In this document: one piece after another, positions 15,747 to 23,530 of the stretch
Layout of the letters: every line of letters starts with the position of its first letter
How positions within the stretch are numbered: the first letter of the stretch is position 1
Source of the DNA: Planctomycetota bacterium
GTDB lineage: Bacteria > Planctomycetota > UBA1135 > GCA-002686595
Direction of reading: 5' to 3'
NCBI GenBank assembly: GCA_012960475.1
Contig: DUBE01000011.1
Span: 1 to 32,724, forward strand
DNA: 32,724 bases
Position numbers and translations under genes: made by a program
The notes under the pieces: generated by a model
Told to the model about the DNA's origin: nothing
Seen by the model: only the letters and a program-made list of their open reading frames with translations
Databases searched by the model: none

Positions 15747-17159
15747 CTACAGCTTGACGTACTCGAAGTCATCCGGCTGGCCGTTGATGCTTCGTTTGGG
15801 CGGCGCGATCCAGGCGGCGTACTTGCCGCGCTCGGTGATCGGTTGCATGAGGGACTTGACGTAGGCCTTGTCTTCGAGCGAGGGCAGCCATCCGTTGACC
15901 TGTGAGTTCCAACCGTCTTCGTCGATGGGGATTCCCTGGAGGTCGAAGCGAGAGCCCGCGTACTCGCCAATCGTGCGGTTGAATCGCCGCTGGGGATACC
16001 TGAAGCTGAAGTCGATTCCCAGCTTCTCGCACTCGCGGTTCCAGTACTCCACGCCCTTGAGGTTCTCTTCTACATAGCCGTCGCGCAGGACTTCGTTCAT
16101 GGCGTTGCGCATGGGTACCGATTCGGTGGTCAGGCGCCCGTTCTGGAAGCGCTCGAATTCATAGAACTGGTCCATAGCGGTGTGTTCTTCGTACTTGTCT
16201 TCGTAGGCGCGACCTTTGATGCCTGCCGCGAAGAAGTTGGCGGAGTTGGAGGACACTTCGGCGCCGAACAGATCCAGGCTGCTGGAGGCCCAGAAGTTGA
16301 TGTAGCGCTGGATCAGGTCCAAGGGGATCGCTCCGTGCTCACGGGGGTCGGCATGGGGAAATTCGTTCATGACCTCGCAGGTGCGCCGGATGACCCGCGC
16401 AACACCGGTCTGGCCCACAAACATGTGGTGTGCTTCTTCGGTCAGCATGAAGCGGCAGGAGCGCGCCAGGGGGTCGAAGCCAGATTCCGCCAGGGACAGG
16501 AGTTGGTACTTGCCGTCGCGGTCTGTGAACATGGTGAAGCAGAAGAAGGAGAGCCAGTCCTCACAGGGTTCGTTGAAAGTGGTCAGGATGCGCGGGTGGT
16601 CCGCGTTTCCTGACCGGCGCTGGAGGAGCTCGTCCGCCTCCTCGCGTCCGTCCTTGCCAAAGTGCCGATGCAGCACATAGACCATGGCCCACAGGTGGCG
16701 GCCCTCTTCCACGTTGACCTGGAACAGGTTGCGCATGTCATAGAGCGAGGGCGCGGTCATGCCCAGAAGGCGCTGCTGCTCAACTGAAGCGGGCTCCGTG
16801 TCCGCTTGGGTCACGATCAGGCGTTTCAGCCAGTTGCGGTATTCTCCGGGCACCTGCTGCCAGGCGTCCTGACCCTCATGGTCACCGAAGCCGATCTTGG
16901 GCTCCTTCTGGTGGGGGGTCAGGAAGATGCCCCAGCGATAGTCGGGCATCTTGACCTCTTCAAAGTGGGCCCAGCCATCGCGTTCCACGCTGACTGCGGT
17001 GCGCAGGTACACGTCGTTCTCGTTGAAGTTGGTGGGACCCATTTCGCGCCACCAATTGATGTAGTCCGGTTGCCAGCGCTCAAGGGCCCGCTGAAGTCGC
17101 TTGTCGGAGCCCAGGTCCACATTGTTGGGGATTTTCTGCGAGTAGTCGATTTGTGTCAT
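15747..17159 (-). CDS. boxB: Benzoyl-CoA 2,3-epoxidase, oxygenase component BoxB
   Basis: This 470-residue diiron oxygenase is of the BoxB family. It epoxidises benzoyl-CoA to 2,3-epoxybenzoyl-CoA with O2 and electrons from BoxA. The sequence is BoxB-like throughout, beginning near IDYSQKIPNNVDL. The probable iron ligands are E122, E152, H155 (in NVEEGRHLWAM), D213, E242 and H245 (in LTEEAHHMFVG), each two positions after the ligands I recall for Azoarcus BoxB. Length matches the family. boxC lies upstream in the same direction, 57 bp away. The reductase gene boxA is not in the window, so it must lie elsewhere or be replaced by another reductase. Confidence 0.95.
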   Translation of the reverse strand: MTQIDYSQKIPNNVDLGSDKRLQRALERWQPDYINWWREMGPTNFNENDVYLRTAVSVERDGWAHFEEVKMPDYRWGIFLTPHQKEPKIGFGDHEGQDAWQQVPGEYRNWLKRLIVTQADTEPASVEQQRLLGMTAPSLYDMRNLFQVNVEEGRHLWAMVYVLHRHFGKDGREEADELLQRRSGNADHPRILTTFNEPCEDWLSFFCFTMFTDRDGKYQLLSLAESGFDPLARSCRFMLTEEAHHMFVGQTGVARVIRRTCEVMNEFPHADPREHGAIPLDLIQRYINFWASSSLDLFGAEVSSNSANFFAAGIKGRAYEDKYEEHTAMDQFYEFERFQNGRLTTESVPMRNAMNEVLRDGYVEENLKGVEYWNRECEKLGIDFSFRYPQRRFNRTIGEYAGSRFDLQGIPIDEDGWNSQVNGWLPSLEDKAYVKSLMQPITERGKYAAWIAPPKRSINGQPDDFEYVKL

Positions 17160-17217
17160 GGGATTGCTGCTGGCGGCGTTTGGGAGAGAAGCGTGAGTTG
17201 GGGCGCGTACAGGTGTT

Positions 17218-18876
17218 CTAGGTGCGTTCCACGTTGAATTCGTGGCGGCTGGGGGTGCCGTAGCAGGTCAAGGCGCCCTTCTCGCCCACGGCGTTGGGGC
17301 GTTGGAAGATCCAGTTCTGCCAGGCGGAGAGCCGCCCAAAGATCTTGGTTTCCATGGTCTCAGGACCAGGGAAACGCAGATTGGCTTCCATGGCGGTCAG
17401 GGCGTCCGGGGAGAAACTCGTGCGCTCTTCGATGGCCAGACGCACTTCGTCGTCCCAGTCGATGTCGTCCGGGGCGGCGGTAGCGAGCCCCAATTCGTCG
17501 GCTGTGCCTGCATCGAAGGAGTCGCCATGCTCGAGGATCTGAGCGACCATTTCGGGCGCACCCAGGAAGCGGGTCGCAAGCCGTGAGATGCCGTTGGACA
17601 TGGGGTACATGCCTGCGTTGGCCTGAGTGACACCCAGCCGCACCGGGCGCTCCGGATCGTTCAATACATAGGACCGGTCTGCGGCCAGAAGCAGTTCAAA
17701 GAAGCAGCCGACAAAGGTCGTGTCCTCGTCCGCCACCGCGTAGAAACTCTTGGCGGAGAGGTCGACTCTCTTGAGTACGCGCTTGATCAGAGAGCGGGTC
17801 TCCCGCAGGAACCAGTGCTCGCTGTCTGCCAGCAGAGCATCTGTGCTGCATAGGGTCGCGTGGCTGCCCGTGGCGCGTATCAACACCAGGGCGATGTCGC
17901 GGAAGTTCATGCGCAGGTTCAGGATCGCGTCGTCCAACTCGCGGAAAGCCTGCAGGGCCCACCAGGCCCCTGCTTCGGCCACAGCGCCCGCTTCGTCAGC
18001 CGGGCAGGTGTCCGGGGCGTTGATGGTCAACTCGGCGGTGCGGTCTTTCTCGTTGAAGTCCACCTGTACATACTGATAGGCCAGCCGCAGGCCGTTCGGG
18101 CCCTCCTCATCGCGGGCTTCGATTGTGGGCAGTTGTACGCCGGAGCCTTCGCAGGGGGAGACCTGTGCAGCCAGTTCCGCGGCGTGTTGGGCCTTGGCCT
18201 CGTCCCAGCGGGAGAGGGGCGCGATGGCGTCCACCAGATTCCAGGCCAGCGCGCGCTTGCCCTTGATGCCTTCCGCCACGGTGCTGAACACATCGCAGCG
18301 ATCTCGCCGTAGCTTGCGTTTGTCGGTGATACGGGTCAGGCCGCCGGTGCCGGGTAGCACGCCCAGGAGCGGCACTTCCGGAAAGCTGACCGCACTGTTG
18401 CGATCGTCTACCAGAAGAATGCGGTCGCAGGCCAGGGCCAGCTCGTAGCCACCGCCGGATGCGGTGCCGTTCAAGGCTGCCAGGAAACGCATGCGCCCAC
18501 TGTCCGAGGCCTCTTCGATGCCGAGCCGGGTCTCGTTCGTGTACTTGCAGAAGTTGACCTTGAAGGCGTGGGCGCTGGAGCGCAGCATGACGATGTTGGC
18601 GCCCGCGCAGAAGACACGATCGAGGGCCCCGGTCAGCACCACCGCGCGCACCTCGGGGTGCTCGAAGCGCAGACGCAGGATCGCGTCCGCCAACTCGATG
18701 TCGACCCCCAGGTCGTAGGAATTCAGCTTGAGGTCATGGTCCGGGTTGAGGGCGCCCTGGGGATCGACGCCCATAGCCAGCGTGGCCACATCTCCATCGA
18801 AGGAGAGCTGCCAGTGGCGGTATCGGTCCGGATGGGTTTGAAAACTCTGACGGGTGGGGGTGCAGGCGACAGGCAT
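17218..18876 (-). CDS. boxC: 2,3-epoxybenzoyl-CoA dihydrolase BoxC
   Basis: This 552-residue protein is of the crotonase superfamily, with the large size typical of BoxC. It hydrolyses and opens the ring of 2,3-epoxybenzoyl-CoA, giving 3,4-dehydroadipyl-CoA semialdehyde and formate. Seen: the oxyanion-hole region GTASGGGYELALACDR, FPEVPLLGVLPGTGGLTRITD, and a second crotonase-like half (IALVLIRATGSHATLC, VADEDTTFVGCFFELLLAADR). It is first in the boxC-boxB unit and divergent from the regulator gene at 19055, with 178 bp between the start codons. The later enzymes of the pathway are not in the window. Confidence 0.95.
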   Translation of the reverse strand: MPVACTPTRQSFQTHPDRYRHWQLSFDGDVATLAMGVDPQGALNPDHDLKLNSYDLGVDIELADAILRLRFEHPEVRAVVLTGALDRVFCAGANIVMLRSSAHAFKVNFCKYTNETRLGIEEASDSGRMRFLAALNGTASGGGYELALACDRILLVDDRNSAVSFPEVPLLGVLPGTGGLTRITDKRKLRRDRCDVFSTVAEGIKGKRALAWNLVDAIAPLSRWDEAKAQHAAELAAQVSPCEGSGVQLPTIEARDEEGPNGLRLAYQYVQVDFNEKDRTAELTINAPDTCPADEAGAVAEAGAWWALQAFRELDDAILNLRMNFRDIALVLIRATGSHATLCSTDALLADSEHWFLRETRSLIKRVLKRVDLSAKSFYAVADEDTTFVGCFFELLLAADRSYVLNDPERPVRLGVTQANAGMYPMSNGISRLATRFLGAPEMVAQILEHGDSFDAGTADELGLATAAPDDIDWDDEVRLAIEERTSFSPDALTAMEANLRFPGPETMETKIFGRLSAWQNWIFQRPNAVGEKGALTCYGTPSRHEFNVERT

Positions 18877-19001
18877 GGTGTTTCAGGGTTTCTTGGACTT
18901 CCAAGTAGCCGGGGCTCGGGGGGGGAACGTGCCAGGCCGCTGCTCAGAATGGGCACCGAGGGGGGGGGAGCCCTATTGGGAGCAGGCTGATTGGAAGCAA
19001 T

Positions 19002-19025
19002 AGATGGGAACTAAACTTCCCATCT
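19002..19025. promoter_or_regulatory. Perfect 9-bp inverted repeat, candidate BoxR-type operator
   Basis: AGATGGGAA (19002-19010) and TTCCCATCT (19017-19025) form a perfect inverted repeat with a 6-bp spacer. It lies 30 bp upstream of the regulator start in the divergent boxC/regulator intergenic region, just before an AT-rich stretch (TATATT at 19031) that could be a -10 element for the regulator. It is the best candidate site for the adjacent regulator to control both directions. It does not show the TGCA repeats I recall for BzdR operators. Confidence 0.5.
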
Positions 19026-19054
19026 TGTTCTATATTGGGTACTATAGATCCAGC

Positions 19055-19801
19055 ATGATTGAAACGCAAGCAATTCTCGGTGCATTGGGCCGGCGGCTGA
19101 CCACCCTGCGGGAGGGCCGCGGCCTGGGGGTTGCCGCCCTGGCCGAGGCGGCGGGACTCTCCCGACGCTATGTGACTGAGGCCGAGGCCGGGCGGGCGAA
19201 CCTGTCCTTGTTGAAACTCGCTTCCCTGGCGTCGGCTCTGGGGACACCCCTTGGGGAGCTCTGCGATTTGCCCCTTGCTGCCCCCGAGCGGATTGCATTG
19301 GTGGGATTGCGCGGGGCGGGCAAGAGCACCCTCGGTCCCCTCCTGGCACGCGAGCTGGAGGCCCCCTTTGTGGAACTGGATCGCCGTGTCGAACAGCGCG
19401 CGGGGCTTGGGATGGGTGAACTGATCGACCTGGAGGGCCCCGATGCCTGGGCCAATTGGGAGGCCGAGACCCTGCAAGAAGTGCTCTCAGCAGGTCAGAA
19501 GCTGGTTTTGGAGGTTCCTGGCTCCATCGTCGAGCGCCCCATCAACTTCGAACGGGTGCTGATTTCCTGCCGCACGATCTGGTTGAGGGCCTCCCCCGAA
19601 GACCACTGGGAACGGGTGTTGAATCAGGGGGACCGGAGGCCCATGAGTGGCCGTCCAAAAGCCCGCGAAGAACTGGCGAATCTCCTCAGAACCCGCGCAG
19701 GTGCCTACGGGCGTTGTCAGCATCGGCTGGACACCAGTCAGATGGGGGTCGAGCAGGTCCTTGAGCGCGCCCAGGCCTGTCTCGGAGACGATTCGATCTG
19801 A
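19055..19801 (+). CDS. boxR: BoxR/BzdR-type transcriptional regulator (XRE HTH plus shikimate-kinase-like domain)
   Basis: This 248-residue protein has an XRE helix-turn-helix at about residues 8-68 (LGRRLTTLREGRGLGVAALA, RRYVTEAEAGRANLS). A shikimate-kinase-like domain follows from about residue 79, with P-loop GLRGAGKST (84-92), ELDRRVEQRAG and the late NQGDRRPMSG. The kinase glycine motif is replaced by EVPGSIVE, as expected for a ligand sensor without kinase activity. In known BoxR and BzdR this domain binds benzoyl-CoA and releases the repressor. The linker is shorter than I recall for BzdR (about 300 residues in total). The ATG at 19055 starts at the HTH; the alternative at 19004 would run through the inverted repeat. 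Divergent from boxC. Confidence 0.9.
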   Translation: MIETQAILGALGRRLTTLREGRGLGVAALAEAAGLSRRYVTEAEAGRANLSLLKLASLASALGTPLGELCDLPLAAPERIALVGLRGAGKSTLGPLLARELEAPFVELDRRVEQRAGLGMGELIDLEGPDAWANWEAETLQEVLSAGQKLVLEVPGSIVERPINFERVLISCRTIWLRASPEDHWERVLNQGDRRPMSGRPKAREELANLLRTRAGAYGRCQHRLDTSQMGVEQVLERAQACLGDDSI

Positions 19802-19908
19802 GGCCCCGAGCGGATCGCGAAGTTCGCGGGTTTGAGGCCCCTTGGGGACGCTTTTTACAGTTGCCGAGCGCTTTCGAAGGGTATCCTGAGGGCAAGGAGT
19901 TTTTACCC

Positions 19909-20943
19909 ATGATCCTGACCGCCAGTCTGCTGCTCTTGTCCCTGCCCGCCGCGGGTGGGGAACTCGTCGTTCTCAAGGACAAGCCCTCGCGCAAGTTTTC
20001 CTATGTGCTGCCCGCTGAACGTTGGCTGGCAGTGGGGGAGAGCCTGCCTATTCGCCACCAGGGGGGGGATGGATTCGCGGTCAAGCCGGACGCGGAAGCT
20101 CTCTTGATCGACACGGACGGGGATGGCCTTCTCGAGCGCCGTATCGAAGGCTCCTTGAACAAGGACACTGGCGAGCGCAAGGCCTTCTGTCTGCTTGAGG
20201 GTACGCGCCTCTCCGGAGCTCCTCTGCGCTACGCCGTGCGCCTGCGCAACCTGGGCAAGGGTTGGGAGTGGGCTCCCTCCGGTGCCGTACAGGGCAAGCT
20301 TCGCGGCCAGAAGATCGTGGTCATCGATCAGGATGGCGATGGCATCTTTGGTGAGGTCGGTCAAGATGCAATGATCGTTGGTTCGGGCAAGCGCGCCACC
20401 TTCCTCTCTGCCAGCGTGCATGTGGATGGCAAATTGCTAGCACTCCATGTGAACTCTGAAGGAACGGAATTGCAGCTTGAGCCCTATCTCGCAGCAGTGG
20501 GCACTTTGGATCTGGCAACCGACTTTGAAGCGGACGGCCGGGTGCTTGGTGCTGTGATCAAGAGCGCCAATGGCAAGCACAGTTTCGATCTGGCCCGCAC
20601 TTCGGGACCGGTGACCGTGCCCGTAGGACGCTATCGCCTGCACTCGGGACTGCTTGGTCTGGGAGAGGCGCGGGTCGCTGTGTTGGAGGGCAACATGAAG
20701 CCCATGCAGGTGGGTGCGGGTCAGGCCACATCGGTGGCCTGGGGTGGACCCAGTCGTGCCGAGTTCACCTATCAGCGCTCTGGCGGCAAGCTGCAATTCG
20801 ATCCCAACAAGGTCTGGTGGTACGGAGCCGCCGGTGAGGAGTACAAGGGTTGGGCCCCGCGGGGCAAGAGCCCCGAGTTCACCGTCGTCGAGCGCAAGCT
20901 GGGGACGGAGTTGCTCAAGGCGCTCTTCCCAGGCTCGTGCTGA
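19909..20943 (+). CDS. Secreted protein with two Asp-rich loops; frame continues past a UGA
   Basis: This 344-residue protein starts at an ATG (19909) with a good Shine-Dalgarno (AAGGAG, 19894-19899) and has a signal peptide (MILTASLLLLSLPAAGG). Two calcium-loop-like motifs are visible: IDTDGDGLLE near residue 66 and IDQDGDGIFGEVGQDAMIVG near residue 140. The rest is predicted beta-rich, and no family was recognised. The frame stops at TGA 20941-20943 but stays open and coding-like for another 39 codons (described separately), so the protein may be truncated or the stop may be read through. It lies between the box regulator and the Bat-type operon, same strand as both, with a 107-bp gap upstream. 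Confidence 0.7.
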   Translation: MILTASLLLLSLPAAGGELVVLKDKPSRKFSYVLPAERWLAVGESLPIRHQGGDGFAVKPDAEALLIDTDGDGLLERRIEGSLNKDTGERKAFCLLEGTRLSGAPLRYAVRLRNLGKGWEWAPSGAVQGKLRGQKIVVIDQDGDGIFGEVGQDAMIVGSGKRATFLSASVHVDGKLLALHVNSEGTELQLEPYLAAVGTLDLATDFEADGRVLGAVIKSANGKHSFDLARTSGPVTVPVGRYRLHSGLLGLGEARVAVLEGNMKPMQVGAGQATSVAWGGPSRAEFTYQRSGGKLQFDPNKVWWYGAAGEEYKGWAPRGKSPEFTVVERKLGTELLKALFPGSC

Positions 20944-21063
20944 GGCCGCGGTTTCGTACCGGTCGCCGTGAGCGTGCCGCAAGATGCCGAGATCGAAATC
21001 ACCATGAGCCACGATACCTGGGCTTTTGGAACCATCAAAGGCAAGCCCCGCCAGGATTCCTGA
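20941..21063 (+). other. In-frame coding-like extension after UGA
   Basis: The TGA ending the previous gene is followed in the same frame by 39 sense codons and a second TGA at 21061-21063. The extension reads as ordinary protein (VPVAVSVPQDAEIEITM, HDTWAFGTIKGKP), and 28 of its 39 codons end in G or C, like the neighbouring genes. Immediately after the UGA, the bases up to about 20968 can form a small hairpin with a TTCGT loop. A recent nonsense mutation, a sequencing error, readthrough or UGA recoding could each explain this. Confidence 0.55.
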
Positions 21064-21174
21064 GGGACTCGTCTGAACCGAAACACTCCAGGGTTCCGGC
21101 CCTGATCGACCTATGCAGGGGCAAGCGCCCCTGGACTGCCACCTCGCCGCGGGTCACGCGCGGTGCGGAAACCA

Positions 21175-23520
21175 ATGCCCCCCCAGTCCGTTCACCTTCC
21201 TTTCGTTCTGCTCCTTGTGGGTCTGTTTGGCATGGACCTCGCCCCTGCCCGGAACATTCATCGAGGGTCCCATTCCATCGATGTACAGGGCCGCGTGCCG
21301 GTCTCGATCATCGCCGGTCGGCTTGTGGTTTCCTGCGATCTCTCCACGCCTTATCGGCGTATCCCGGCCAACCTGCTGGTGGAATTTGAAGCGCCCCACG
21401 GACTCGTGCTGCACAACCGGGCCGCGGCGCCACTGCGCTGCGAAAACTCTGATGGCACCACCATTCCAATCCGCATTCACTTGCCGGACTTTGATCTGGA
21501 GGTTGAGCGCCGGGAACTGGGGGATGAAGAGTTCATGGAGGAGTTCACCAAGTATCACTCCGAGGAACTGGGAGAGAACTCGCTGGTGGGGAGCATCGGC
21601 TACCAGGTTCTGCGCGAACACCGGATCACTTTTCAATTGGCTTCCAGGGTGCTGGAGTTTGCACCGCTTGGGGAATCGCCCACGGAGCCTGTGCGGACCG
21701 AGCGCCAGAGCGATGGTTCCTGGGTCTTGCCCCTGAACGAACACGCGGGCATGCTTTGGATGGGCGTTACCCTGGCCGATGGCACCCCCTTTGCAATCGC
21801 CGTGGGTTGCAGCTACTACGACACCCGCGTGGATCAGATCATCTGCGAGCAACGGGGCGCCCCTGCGGGCAACCTGGGGCCCCTGCATCTGGGTGGCATC
21901 GATCTGTCCAAGTTCGTGGCACTACGACCGGAGCCCCTGGCCCTGGTGAATCCGGACACTCCCATCGGGGTGATGGGCATCGGACTCTTGAAGCACCTGA
22001 CCCTGACCGTGGATCGCCGCGCGCTCAAGGCCCATGTGAGGGTTAGCCGCGAGCCTGAATTTCCCCTCTCCGATCGGGCGTTTTTTGAAGCTCGGGTGAC
22101 TGAAGAGGCGGACGAGCTGGAGGCCTTCCTGGAAACCTTCAAAACGGAACGGCTGGCCCGCGAGGCGGCGGAGTTGCTGCTCACCTGGCGCTTCGATGAA
22201 GTTGCTCCTCCGGAACAAATCAGCAGCGCTATTGGATGGATCGCCAATACAACGCCCGAGGATCTGGTCACCACGCGCATGCTCGACCTGATGGTGGAAC
22301 TCTCTGACGAGGGGCGCATGGACGAGGTCTTGACCGCGGGAGCACTTGCCGTGAAGAGTGGCCGCAAGGATCGCTATCCCAACGCGGTGCACCGGGTGCA
22401 CGGGCGCATGGGGCGTGAGCGTTTGGCTCGCTCCGAAGGGGACGAGGCCTGGCGGCACCTGCTCTCGGCTTCCTTTGGTTTGCCTGAAGACGGCCCGATC
22501 AATCTGGATCTGGGGCGCTACTACGAAGGTGAGGGCCGTTTGCGTCGGGCCTTTTCGCGTTATCTGCAGGCGGTGCTGAGTCCTGAAAGCGGCCCCGATG
22601 CCCTTGAGGCCATGGCACGCGTGCAGCCCTTGCTCGACACGGATGAACCATTCGGCGTGGAAGTGGTCGAACGCATGATCGCCGGGAAGGTGCGTAACTT
22701 TGGTTCTGCTACGCGCTTTCAGGCCAACGATGAGAAGCCAGTGCGGCGCACAGTACTGGTGGAGTTCTTCACCAACTCCTGGTTGGGGGATGAAAACCGG
22801 GGCGCCATTGGCGGGGCCATGGCCTTTGAGGGTTTGGCGGATCACTACCTGGGGGGCGAAGCGATTTTCCTTTCGCATCATCTGCCGAGTCCAAGGGTCG
22901 ATCCCCTTTGCACCAGCCTCGCCGAACGACGGGCGGCCCGGGCAGGAGTCCCTGGTCCCTGGGTGCATGTGGTAGACGGAGTACGCATGGGCCCAGGCGC
23001 GGGCAAGTGGCGAGATGCGGAGGCCATTTATGAGAAGAACCGCGGAATCATTCTGGAGCGCTTGAGTCAAGCCACCGACTGGAGCCTCGGTGTGGAAGCG
23101 GTATTGGAAGAAGGCACTGTCTCGGGAATGCTGGAGTGCATGGGGCCTTCTGAATACGATCGGGTGCTGGTCATCGTGCTGGCGGAGCGGGGCGTGTTGT
23201 TCCCCGGCAAGACTGGGGTGATCGTGCACCGGCATCTGGCCCGGGCCGAGTTGACGCCCCCCGGAGGTCTGGATTGGGATCCAGTGGATGGTTTCCAGGA
23301 GGTGCCCTTCGAGATCAGCCTGGGGGACCTGAAGGGCGCTCAGATTGCATACCTGGATGATCTCGCGGCGGCTGGTGTGGGCGCCACTTCAAGGGTCTCG
23401 ACGGGCATCGACGGGAATCAGGTCACCATCATCGCCTGGGTAGAGAACGTGCTCACCGGCGAAGTCCTGGAAGCCACCAAGTTCGACCTTGGGTTGTCGA
23501 ACGAGGAATCCGACCAATGA
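21175..23520 (+). CDS. Secreted protein: aspartyl-protease-like repeats plus degenerate thioredoxin-like domain
   Basis: This 781-residue protein has a signal peptide (about residues 1-25). Residues 30-295 look like two copies of a retropepsin-like fold, each ending in a G-x-x-GxxxL block followed by a strand (SLVGSIGYQVLREHRITF and TPIGVMGIGLLKHLTLTV). The Asp-Thr/Ser-Gly catalytic motif is not visible in either copy. The middle (about 310-520) is helical. From about 523 (RRTVLVEFFTNSWLGDENRG) a thioredoxin/Omp28-like domain begins, but the CxxC site is replaced by WLGDEN. The ATG at 21175 is preferred over a GTG at 21163. It lies 10 bp upstream of the next gene and is probably the first gene of the Bat-type operon. 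Family calls rest on pattern recognition. Confidence 0.7.
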   Translation: MPPQSVHLPFVLLLVGLFGMDLAPARNIHRGSHSIDVQGRVPVSIIAGRLVVSCDLSTPYRRIPANLLVEFEAPHGLVLHNRAAAPLRCENSDGTTIPIRIHLPDFDLEVERRELGDEEFMEEFTKYHSEELGENSLVGSIGYQVLREHRITFQLASRVLEFAPLGESPTEPVRTERQSDGSWVLPLNEHAGMLWMGVTLADGTPFAIAVGCSYYDTRVDQIICEQRGAPAGNLGPLHLGGIDLSKFVALRPEPLALVNPDTPIGVMGIGLLKHLTLTVDRRALKAHVRVSREPEFPLSDRAFFEARVTEEADELEAFLETFKTERLAREAAELLLTWRFDEVAPPEQISSAIGWIANTTPEDLVTTRMLDLMVELSDEGRMDEVLTAGALAVKSGRKDRYPNAVHRVHGRMGRERLARSEGDEAWRHLLSASFGLPEDGPINLDLGRYYEGEGRLRRAFSRYLQAVLSPESGPDALEAMARVQPLLDTDEPFGVEVVERMIAGKVRNFGSATRFQANDEKPVRRTVLVEFFTNSWLGDENRGAIGGAMAFEGLADHYLGGEAIFLSHHLPSPRVDPLCTSLAERRAARAGVPGPWVHVVDGVRMGPGAGKWRDAEAIYEKNRGIILERLSQATDWSLGVEAVLEEGTVSGMLECMGPSEYDRVLVIVLAERGVLFPGKTGVIVHRHLARAELTPPGGLDWDPVDGFQEVPFEISLGDLKGAQIAYLDDLAAAGVGATSRVSTGIDGNQVTIIAWVENVLTGEVLEATKFDLGLSNEESDQ

Positions 23521-23530
23521 GCCCCGTCCA

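Noticed and set aside
20941..20968. Bacterial SECIS element proving selenocysteine
   Set aside because: The hairpin after the UGA is short with an internal loop, and the protein shows no redox motif around the site. It is kept only as an alternative in the findings.
21922..23235. Open frame of 437 codons on the - strand
   Set aside because: It is antisense to the secreted Trx-like protein gene and reads as a His/Gln/Pro-rich shadow typical of GC-rich coding DNA.
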